Shown here in pieces: positions 24,383 through 36,300 of a stretch of 64,000 nt of DNA. How positions within the stretch are numbered: position 1 is the stretch's first letter; every line of letters begins with the position of its first letter. The stretch covers positions 29,872,403-29,936,402 of the forward strand of contig NC_087067.1 in NCBI RefSeq assembly GCF_963678635.1, given 5' to 3'. Below the pieces are notes generated by a model. The model worked only from the letters and a program-made list of their open reading frames with translations. It had not been told where the DNA came from and searched no databases. The position numbers and the translations under genes are program-made. The stretch comes from Symsagittifera roscoffensis (lineage: Eukaryota > Xenacoelomorpha > Acoela > Convolutidae).

Positions 24383-27300
24383 CTATAATATTTAACATGA
24401 CACTGATTACCTCAATTGTACATAAAATTACTAATTTAACACACCATATGAAGCTTAAGTTAATTTCACCCATTTTTTAAAAATTTGGAATGCATGGTAG
24501 TTATCTACTTGTATGTTTCACGCGCAATCTTAATTTTTATTAGTGGCTGGGCGGTAAATAAGCTTTTTACATAATTGTTTATAAACGCTTGTTTGTCTTT
24601 TTTTCTGACTAAGTTGACTCCGATTGCATGTTTCACCTCTAGCCACCAGCGGATTTAAGGGGGGGGGGTGGAGTTGGACGGTTGCTTCTCCCTCAGGGAT
24701 TCGACCACCTGCCGAACCTTTGTACTAATCAGAGAAATTCATTTTTGGCTGATGTACCCTAAAAGATTTCTAAAAGGGGCCTTCGGCGCCACTATTTACT
24801 AGCTTTATGGGTAAGAGCAAGCCGAAAAAACACAGTTTTTTGGTAAAACTTTTCCAAAAAAAACCTATAAATGCCTTTTTTGGCCTGTTTTTTTTTCAAA
24901 TTTTTGCCTACTTGCAGAAAATTTGGCCAAAACAGAGTCTTTTTAGCGTTTTAGGAGAGCTCGGAAAATCAATTTAGTCAATCTACAAAAATATCGACAA
25001 AATTTCTGAAATCCGCCCTCCCCCCTCCCATCGTGAAAATGCTAGATCCGACCCTGCCTCTAACTATTCAATTTTAGATCGAGAGATAAATGAGGAAGTT
25101 TAACATTCTAAATATTCCATTTGTCTTGCAGCAAGATCCTTACCGCAAGAAAAACTTTGGCATTTGATAAATGCATTTGGAGAATCTAATTGAATGATAT
25201 TACTGTCTTAAATGAAAAATCAAGTTACAAGTCTGTCGCTTTCGTTGTAACTTTCACACGATTTTCTTATGAAGGAAGAGTGCGCCAAGATCTAAAGATT
25301 CGGGCACTATTGGTGCCTTTATCAAATAAAAATAATAATTCGATCTCACGTAGGGGCATGGCGCGTCCACTCCCGGAGCTCCAGGGTTGCCCTTCTGTCC
25401 CCGAGGACCAGGAAGACCAATCGGACCCTAGATTCAAAAAGACATTATAGAATTTTCGTGACGCATCTGATATGTTTCTAATCAGTTTCGTCTTGTCTTC
25501 CATGAGCTACTGAAAATTATTCTTTCTTCACGATAACTCAGAGGCTAACCTTGCCATAAAGTGATTGAGTCAAACCAAGAAAAGCTAAAAAAAAAAACTC
25601 AAGAGAGTCAATTTTTGTTCCAAGTCAAGAAACCGACAAACAAAAAAATTGAATAACCCTGAAATAATTACAAAAATCATCAAATTAACCTCAGCAAATG
25701 AAAAATGGTAATAATTTTTAGAAAAATAAATTAATAATTAGCAATTTCAATTTATCAAACTTGAAAGGAGGTCAAAGTAAGGCCATGAGCATGCCCAGAA
25801 CGCAGTTAATTGAAGTATTCGGTTGCGTAAACTTATAAGGGCTGTTACCTACCCTTATGCCCATCTGTCCAGGTATTCCCCTGTCCCCGTCCCGTCCAGC
25901 CACCCCCGTGTGGCCCCGGATGCCCCTGTCGCCCTTCTGACCTCTGTCTCCCTTCTCACCCACACCCCCAGGATAGCCTGGAGTACCTGTCTCGCCCTGA
26001 AAGGAATTATATAAATGGTTTCTTCAGTCCAATTCTTCAGTACTTTACGATAACTTTGTCAAGATCATGACTAGTCTTTGATTATCTGTCCAACATGGCT
26101 TTCTTGTCGAGATCTTATACTAATTTCAAGTGGGGGCGCAAAATATGTATCCACCGTATTGTAAATATGTGTACGGCTTCGTAAACTAGTTATATAGGTC
26201 GACCAAAAAGGATCGATACAAGTCAATCACGGTCGTAACACGAGGCAACCAGAGTCGATGCATGCGTTTATCAGGGTCGATACATGAGTCAAACAGCTCA
26301 AAACTACTGCCAAAAAAAATCTCAAAACTTGAGATAGATGTGTTGTCACTGTTTAGTTCATCTGAACACCATTTAAACACCAAACAGAAGTTTCATAATA
26401 ATATTTTTGAAACAGTTGAAAGGTTCACAGTTGATGAAAAATAGCTATATCATTTGAGTCATCTATCTAAAACATTGCACTCACGTTTTGATCGAAAAAA
26501 CTTTTATTTATGAGAAAAAAGAAAAAAGAAAAACACACTCAACAGACAGTTGGGAAAGAAACATTGACTTACTCTTCAAAAAAATCAAGTTTTTAGTTTC
26601 AAAGTAAAAACTTTATGGTTCTTTGAGTATTGTGAAAAGTTTATGATTGGAATTTTTTTGATGAAGTTGCCTCAATTTGAAAAATATGGATAAGTACATG
26701 GGCAAATCTAGAATTTTCTCAAGAGGGGAGGATTTTCAAACTTTTTTTGAGTCAAACAAATAGATTTTCGGAGACTCCATGAACACTATAAAAACCCTAT
26801 TTTGGCCAAACTTGCTGCGCCGCAAGCAATTTTTTTTAAATAAGTCAAAAATTAGGTCCGTTTTTAGGAACTATTCGAAAAATTTGCACGCTCCGCTTCA
26901 ATATTTTTATATATTGCCCTAGGGATGATCGGCCTTAAATGGATGTCATGAAAAAGTATAAAAGGGGGGACACTATGGTTGGTGGGGCCTAAATCTCCCA
27001 GGATATAAACCCTCAGGACAAAATTCCCCCGGACAAAATCCCCCATTGGATAAAAACCCGAAGTCAAAATCCCCCATTTTTAAATTAAATATCCTAGAAC
27101 CCAAATTAAATACAATATATAATTTTAAAGTTCCGACTTTCGTAACGAAACTAACGGAATATTTGTGCTCGGGGTTGTTTTTTTTTTCAGACAAATTACG
27201 ACTTTTCTGTTAGCCATTTTTGATGATTTTTTTCCTATCATTCGAAATGTATTGTTGTCTTGAGCTTGAATTTAAAAAGATATTTCACCTATGATCATTT

Positions 27301-30300
27301 TTGCTTAAGTTATGGGGTATAATCGGTTGCCATTTTGGCCGATTTCGGACAATTAACGCGCGATATATTTCGCGCTAGTAATACGTTAGCGGAGATTCAA
27401 TCCGTCCTAGGGATTGTTCCAAAATAGTTGATAGAAGCTTATTTGCCATAATTGACTTGTTACTAGAAGCGAAATTGATAACTTTATATTGTATATGGCG
27501 TGTGGGGCGATGACTTTTACAAAAATATCAAACTATTTTTTAGAAAAATTTCGTTTTATTTTATTACATTTAAACTTTTCAAGTTATTACTGCTGCATAG
27601 ACAGTAAAAGGCAGTTGCATCATTCGGGGGCTCGCCTTAATACGAGCAGTCTTGTTTCTATTGATTCCATTTTGAATTGATTTCCATTTAAACATGCATC
27701 GCTATTTCGACTTGACTTTTCGACTTTTTAAGGTTTCAATTTCCTATAAGAATGAGTTTTGGTTACAAAACTAAAAGGCCACGTGGAAAAGTCAGTAAGA
27801 TAAATGAATAAAAAATATCGGTGATCCCTCTAGGGTGAGTTCGAATCTCAAAATGAATTTTTGTGCAACCGATTAAAAAAAGTCTGTTCAATTGAACACC
27901 CAAAGGTAAAAAAAAAGTGGGGGTGAGGGATGATGTGAAAGATAGTGCCCGGTTCTTGAGATACCATCATTCTTGTGGCAATTTTTCAGACCTTTAGGAC
28001 CACGGAATTTTGATTTTTTGGGGTGCGCAAAAACTTTGAATTTTTTGGACGTTATTTATTCAATTTTTCCATGTATATATGCCCTTCTGCCTGATAAAAT
28101 TAGCGTGCGAGAGTGTTGGTGAGGGGTTCGAATCCCTGGGATAAAAATGCAAAGTGTTGATTCCGCTGCAAAATCTAAAAATTAAAACCCTCTTCCAAAA
28201 TTAGAAGTCGTTCATTTATTTTGCGCTTTTTTCACGTTCGTATTAGGAGAGCGCAATTTAAAGTTCTAGCGGACGAAATTCAATTGAAATCAGAAATTGC
28301 ATTTATACCTAAGTGCATTCATAAATGTATTATTATGTATGAACTCACATCTGTAGCTATTTGAGAATGGACATGTATGAAGGCACAACTATAATTATTC
28401 TGAATAAAACTGCTACAAAATGACCATGACTCTTAATAATTTTTAAAAAGTATTAAATCCATTTAATAGGCAAACTAAAAAAAAACAATTTGAAATCATT
28501 TTACATCAGCCATTGAATATGAAATGCGTAGAAATTCTAAATGAAAGATCGACGAGATTCAGGAAAATCAACCAAAGTCGAGCAGCGTCGACAGCGACTC
28601 AAAAACCAACAACTGATTTTATTTGACCCACAATGTAAAGGAAGAGTAACGGTAGTACATTCATAAAAAAAAGAAGAGTGTCAATGAAGTGGCTAACTCT
28701 CCGCCTCTCAGCCGACACGTCAGTGGTTCGAGCCCAACAAGATCTTTGCTCGTCGCTTGAGGCTTATACAACTTTACTCAGCTCATGAAAATGAAAAAAA
28801 AAATGAATGAACTCTGTAATTAAGAGGCAGAATGGCTGTTCTCCGTAAAGAACTGAACAGCTCAGAGCGCTATTTTGTTTCTCATGTATCAACCATTTAA
28901 ATAAAAATAAGTACTAATCAAAAACAAAATGAGTAAAAAAAACAAAAAATGTAATCACGGAAATTTTAATATACAATGGTACTGTACTTTCAAACCCTCC
29001 GAGATAATTTTAGGCAATTAAAATTGCATTATGAAATTGCGTTATGAGAACAGTTTTCATATTTGATTTTTCTAGAACTGACAAGCTGTATCTCACCTTT
29101 TTGCCTGGAGGTCCCATGATTCCCTGAAAACACAGTTTATATTGTTAAAACACTGGAAAGCAGCAGCGTGCCGAGGGGGGGGGGGGGTGTTGCACTTTTG
29201 GCAAGCGTTGTTGCACTTTTGGCAAGAATAATAGTTGCTTTTGAAAAACTTGCTAGCGGCACAGAAATTTTTTGACAACAAATAGGGTCCTCAAAGTATT
29301 TTCGGAGAGCTCGGATAATTCTAATTGGTCGACCTAAAAATAAGGCCCGCAAAATTTTTAAAATTTTACGAAAAACTGCACCCCTCCCGTAACTGCCACT
29401 GCTCGAAAGGTTGAATCAATTTTTATTAGGCTAATAATAACTCTTCAATCAAGAGTCGGATTTTTGTATTCTAAATTTCCTTCACGGAATTTTTCGTTCT
29501 GCTAATCCAATATTATTGAACTTCTTTATATCTACTCAACCCAAGAGTTAGCCAAACTATGATTTTCAAGAAATGGTTTCTCATTTTTTGATGCAAAAAG
29601 ATGCAAGCAATTTTTTCTATTGCTGATTTGAAATTGCATAATTTTATTATTATTTCTATTGTAATCCAAAGTTAATCCGACAACTCACCGAATTTCCTTT
29701 GATTCCAGTGAATCCTGGTATTCCCCTTTCACCCTTTTGCCCAGAGGGACCCGGAAGTCCAGGGGGTCCCGGTGGACCGGGCTCTCCCCTCTGGCCTTTG
29801 AAGTTGGACTAAACGCGTTTATTACCAATTAACTTCACTTGCTTGATAATGAAACAAAAGGTCCAAGAAGTGTAAAACGGTTTTGACATTAGATAACTAT
29901 CTTAATTACATTACCTTCGCAATAAATTTCAGTGCGGCCCTATTGCATACTTCTTACATTTTATGATCCCAGAATTTTTGATCCCAGATTTATTATCCCA
30001 TGGCTTCACAAAATTTTAATTGTGTCTTTTGTAAACTAACTTTTAATAGTTTTCTAAATAATAAATTTTGTGAAAGGCAATCGGACTCACATTTTTCGAA
30101 ACATTTTGGTTCACAAATGCAAGCCAAGTGTCTAGAGTTTTTTTATAATAATTACCTCAAAAAATTGGAAGTTTGGTGCGTCTCCAACGTGGTAATTCTG
30201 AAACAAAGAGGACATCAAATTCATTTTTTTGCTTTTTCTAAAATTGGGCCGTCTCTAATTCTTTATTGGGTTATAATTAGTAGGAAAATTTTCTTGTCTA

Positions 30301-33300
30301 TGTCCAACATAGCTCGTTGTTCGTTCCAAAAATTGAACCAGTTTTCACATTTTGACCTTGGCTATGGTTTCCAAGGTAATCGTTATGTGGTTTTGCCGTG
30401 TCATAATGGTTAATCAAGATCTAAGCTATCCTTCTGATCTTTTCTGTCTTTGACCCCGACCGTTACCAGATAATGTTATGGAAGAGGGCACTTCAAGCAG
30501 TCGGCTCAGACACCACGTTTGCCTTCAATATACAGTAAATTTAAAAATATATATTAAGCAGAGACATTTAACATCTGTAAAAATGGTCAATTTGTTCATT
30601 CATAAATATTCATAATTAAAACTTGACACAAATTTCGACATACAATTCGACACAAATATTCATATATAAAATTCGACACACATTCGAAAATGGTCAATTT
30701 GGTCATTCATAAATATTCATAAATAAAATTCGACACAAATAAAATTCGACATTCTGAGATTATGAAAACAAAAAAGAACAAATCATCAGAATTGTTTCCA
30801 AAAACAAAACTCCAAACAAAACATGAGATTGTCTCAAAAATTTTATTAATTTCTTCCCTAATTCGCAAAAAAATTACATCATTTTTTCTATGGGTTTTTG
30901 GCTAAGTGAAGAGGGCCGATGATCAGTCCATCAAATGATTACCTGTCCCGATTCTTCCGAATCATCGTCAGAGTCTTTGGACGTTATAGACACTCCTCGT
31001 TTGTTCCTCGCATACTAAAACAGAAATTATTTCAGGATATTTTCAGACTTAATTCTCGCCTCAAATAATAAGCAATGCATATCTTCAAACGCAGTAAAGC
31101 TCTTGAAGTTTGGAAGACAATTAGCCAGAAATAACAACATTAAAGGGATAGAAACGAAAGCGTTTTATGGCAATAAAACAGACATTTAGATTTGATCAGA
31201 AACGTCTGCGAAAACAGCTGAACCCAAATTAATGGCATTCAAAACACCACATATAATGACGTAATTTAGGGCTCCAAGCAGAATTCTCATGCTAGCTAAT
31301 ATGATTTTATCGCAATCCAGATAGGGAGCAGGCAAAATTAAAGGTAGTTTTACACCTGATGATTATACTTGAAGTGTTAGACTGTAATTGATCCATGATG
31401 ATTTTGGGTTCTGCCAGTCATAAACTTACCGGTATTTTGGAATCTAACACTACAATTTCTCCTGCGCTGCCCTAAAAATCACAGTTGAACAAATAACAAT
31501 ATCGATTTCTTATGAGACTGGTTTTTATATCAGCTGGGGTTTCAGTTTTACGATTTCAATCAGGAATAAATAAGTCGGCGCGCTTGTAAAGTCGGCAGTT
31601 TAGCTTTCAAATTAGCAACTGTCAAAACCTTATTTCCCTCAAAGTATCGCAAAAGGAATTGGAACAGTTTTCAGCTTTCAAATTATTCAGCAGAGTTGTG
31701 ACTGCTTCGCTTAAAATGGCTGTCATAACTTTCTAATCATTGATAAAACCCGTTTGAGGAGGTTGTCAATCCTCTAGATCTGAAGGAAAATATTTTTACT
31801 ATCAGCAGGGCTGTTTGTATTGATTCTTCTGCCTACGTACCTTCTTTTATTTAGTAGTTTTTGCAGAAATTTTACAAGCCAACTAAGTTTTTTGAATTTA
31901 TCTTTTCGATGTTTTGTTGAACACCCCCGGCGCGCTGAACAAATACAAAACAAGACTGCTCGTATCAGGGCGAAGCCCTGAATGTTCCGACTGCCTTTTA
32001 AGGTCTATGGAGCAGTAATAACATTGAAAGTTTAAATGTTATAAAATAATATTTAAAAGATTGTAAAAAAAATTTGAGATTTTTTAGGAAAAAACATTCC
32101 CCCACACGTCATATTAAATACAAAGTGATAAACTTTGCTCCTATTAATAAATCAATTATGGCATATAAGCTTCCTTGAACCAATTTGGAACAATTTCTGA
32201 GACGAATTAAATCTAGCTTACGCGTTAATAGCGCGAACTATATCGCGCTTTAAGGTCCCAAATTGGCCAAAATGGCAATCTTTAAACCCCCATAACTTTA
32301 CAAAAAATAATCACAGGTCGAATATTTTTTTTCAAATTTAAGCTCAGGACAGTAATAGCTTTCGAATGATTAAAAAAACTTAGTAAATGGCGAGTTAAAA
32401 AGTATAAATTTGTCTGAAGAAAATAAAACCCACCCGAGCACAAATATTCCGTTACTTTCGTTACGAAAGTCGGAACAATTATATATGTGAAACAAGACTG
32501 CTCGTATATCAGGGCAAAGCCCTGAATGTTATGATGTCCCCTAATTCATATCGAATAGTTTTTGAGAGAAAATTATTGGAAATACGTAATTTTTGGACAA
32601 AATCAAAGTGTAAATTTTTGAGTCGTACAAAATTAATTAGATAGCCTCAATTCAATTTAAAACAATTTTGTTGTGCGCGATAAGTCGCCACGCATAAATA
32701 ATTCGCATTTACGCTCTCAGCAGAATGAATAATTTCTTTAAACCCCCAGAACTTTACAAAAAAATTATCCGAGGTAAAATATCTTTTATATTTGAACTCA
32801 TGAACTCAATGTCCCCAATGGGATATAAAAATTTCCGAAAATTATGATTTCGATCGAGGAAAATTGACTGGATAAAAAAACACACCGAGCATATATATTC
32901 CGTTTTCTTCGAAAGTCGGAACAATAATTATTAGTTAATTCAGGTGAAACAAATAAACAAAACATTCTTTCTTGAGCGGCGAAACGAAACAAAGTTTGCC
33001 GGAAATTAGATAGCTGCCACAAACACTTCTTTTTAAAGAGGCCAAAAAGTACAGGTTCTGTTTATTATATATAATAAAGCACGAAGAAGTTTTCATGTCA
33101 AATATTCTATAATTGGTCAGTACTAAACCAATGGAGAAAATACAAGTCGCCGGGCTCGTTAAGGAAAAGTTTCATATAAAGGAATAAGTTCTTAAGTTGC
33201 TTTGAATATTATGTCTACGACTTTTGTAAATTTATAACTTAATTTCCTCGTTCATGCCATTGTCACGCACAATGATAACATGAATGGTTTTTCATAAAAA

Positions 33301-36300
33301 ACGATGAGTTGCAAAAAAGTCACCACTTGCCAAAAAAAAGGTTTTTGTTTTTCTATTCGTTTTTGATATCATTTACATTTCCTGTTATTTTTTCTAGAAA
33401 CCAGCCTAGAATGCAAAATCATGAAAGACATTTTTTCCGGAAAATGAAAACTTTTGAAGTATTTTTTCGGAATTCAAACATTTACTTAGAATGATCAAAA
33501 AAAACTTTCCACTTGAGTTGTCTGTTTGTACACCGAGCCAATTTTCCTTTTGTTTAAAAAAAAAATTTCCGAATGTAATACTGAAATATTCGAACCGCAA
33601 AAATTTGATAATTTTTCATGAAATTAAAATCATTTTTTTTAATTGAGGAAAAACTGCGAAGAAATGTTGAATGTATTTAAAGTTTCCGAGTAACAAATTT
33701 TTGTTGTGGTGATTTTACTTCTGTAACTATTTGGAGCTATTTCAAATCATTTTGACTGATTGATTTTTGAAAAAATATATGGCTAGAAGAATTGGATAAA
33801 ACTGAAAAGACTGCTCTGCTACTGGTTTAAAAAACAAAAAATAGCTAACAATTATAGCTTTAAAAACTCTCTTTTGATTTTTTCTAGGAACTGCAAAAAA
33901 TAAACGATGGGCTCTCCAAAACACTTAAAATTGAATAGTTGAGAAAACAAACTAAGAACGAAAATTGCAAATTACTTTTTATGTAATTATGTCTGATAAA
34001 CCAAAGAAACATTCAGAAGAGTTTTGGGCCTTACAGATCAAATATTTCGAATCCGATTTTTAACAGAAAGGGAATCAGGATTATCGAGAGGCGACAATTC
34101 GTGACAGGTCATAATTACTAACAGGCGACAATCCGTAACAAGCGACAATTCGTAACTGTATGTTAAGCGGGTAATTCACGCGGACGTAAGCGCAGCGGGG
34201 CAAGCATATTCTATATACCAATGCGTTGTTGTTGCTTGTTACGACATGTCGCTTGTAACACGCATTGTCCCTCGTTCCGAAATCGAATTTTCGCTTGTTA
34301 CGAATTGTCGCGCTACCCAGGATGATACTGCACTCAAATCTCTACACGGGTTCTTTAATGACAGGATTTTGTTTGAAAAAATAAACACCTAGTCCATAGT
34401 TCAATCTAATTATTAGGGTTTATCTAGGTTGAATCAAGTAACGCAAAAAAAATTGAATAGTTTTTCTCGACATAATTACAACGTTTTTAATTCTGAGGTC
34501 GCCCTAATAATTATATCACAAAACTGCCCTTTAATAAAAAATTTGTCAGATAACGCTGTTGTTGTCAAGCATTTCGTCAGAAATTTTTTGAAATGTATCT
34601 CACAGAATTCGTTAATTTTTTTTAAAAAAACTTGCCTTTTCTCCTTGTTCTCCCTTTTCGCCTCTTAGTCCTGGAAAACCACGTGGCCCCTAAACAGTAC
34701 ACGGCTCAATTTCCAGGCGATTTTTCGATATCTGCTGATTTGCGCAATTTTTGAACATTAATATTGATGGTAACAATAATAATGGTTTTAAATAATACCT
34801 GAGGTCCACGTTCGCCTGAAACAAAAACCAACTGTTATACTGAAGTACAAAAGATTCGAATTCAATTTTTAACATTATGTTATTTAACCCCCTACCCTGA
34901 TGACACATAACAAAGATTTAAGTAATCATTTTTAAGGGTAAAGGGTGATTTTATGTATTAAGGTTCTGTGAGAAAGTTATGTAAGAAAGTATTAAATACT
35001 TGCAAAGCCTTCTTAGTCAGCGTGCCAAATAGAATATTTCAATTTGGAGATTGAAAAACAATCTATTTACTGTTTTTTGTAAGCAAAAAACTGCTAGTTT
35101 ATTTAATTATTTCTCAAAAGATTTCGTTCGATTTTTTTAAAATTCTAAGTCATGTGCTGATTTAAATTAAACAAACACAGCAAACAACATTCGAAAATTC
35201 AAACGCGTTTTCTCCAATTGGATTAAAATTAGATAAAATGTGAAGAAAAAAAATTGCAAAGAGTTTCACCAGAAATAGTATAGTGCAGTTTTTTATATTT
35301 AAAAAAAGCCTCTTCAGCCACCTACTCTCCAGAAGGATTCAAATTCTACAAATCTCTATGAAATGATATGTTTTTGGTCTTCGTTCAAAAACCAATTGCA
35401 AATTTTTGAAATTATAGACTTTAAGAATTGTATTGGAATGTATAAGAGGCTTCGTTTGATGTAAACTTTTTTATCAATTAACTCGATAGTTTCAGCGTAA
35501 TTTTTAATTAATTTTTAAAAAGCAAAAATGACCCACTTTTAGGGTAAAACTTTTTGTTTTATTTTAACTAATATCGAGAAAAACGCGTTTGATTTTTCAA
35601 GTTTTGCTTGGTTTTGTCCGGATAATTTAAACCAGCACTGTAATAGTTCGAAGTAGGAGATTTCAGCTGACCTTGTGGTCCAGGGGGTCCCGGAGCCCCG
35701 TCTCTTCCAGGTGACCCTCTGAGAAGACCTAAACCACAAATTAAATGAAAACATGATAAAATTATGGTCTTTGGACTAAGCCAGAAGTAACAAGGATAGT
35801 CGGTTGTTGTGCAAGTAGCACAGATATTTCCGACAACAACATAACAAAAAACTTCACAAAACGATTTTTTTCCGGCAAAATGCGATGTTTTTTGTTCCTT
35901 CGACTACGGGGCGGCTCTGAACAAAAGCCTAGCAACAGTCACACTTGAGAGTAAAAGTGAAATACGCATATTTGATAACAGATTTTATCAAAAACTTTTT
36001 TTTTCCTTTGTTTCTATCTTTTGTCGGTTTTCTTTTTGAGCAGTTCACAAGTTTTTTGTTGTCACAAAGGCGTTATTGTAAGCTTCAAAAATTAAAACTC
36101 CTGAAAGAAATTTAGTATGTACGTGTTATTTCCGTGTGATAGACCTGCTCGGATTTTTATTTGATCAAAATTTGATACAATTAACACAATAAAGTTTTTC
36201 ATATGACAAATCACTCGATCCCTTTAGCCCATTATTTATTTTTGGATTTTGCGTGAAAATAAAAAAGTTCAAAAAACCTAAGAAAACACCCGAAGGCAGA

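Noticed and set aside
25144-25185. Possible minus-strand 42-bp exon (acceptor CAATTAG, donor GCG|GTAAGG) between the last two collagen exons
   Set aside because: It is in phase, but inserting its 14 residues would split the DAPCPY-GPDGLP tail that identifies the family. A cassette exon remains possible, but I prefer direct joining.
25262-25349. Read-through C-terminus of the collagen after TAC at 25350
   Set aside because: The continuation to a TGA is hydrophobic noise, and a good donor (GTGAGA) starts exactly at the end of the recognisable sequence.
28100-28150. Possible tRNA gene (GGTTCGAATCCC)
   Set aside because: No acceptor, D or anticodon stem can be formed around it; at best a tRNA-derived repeat remnant.
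34088-34318. CRISPR-like array of a 16-bp motif
   Set aside because: The repeats face each other in inverted orientation, have irregular spacing and lie in animal DNA; this is a foldback-type structure.
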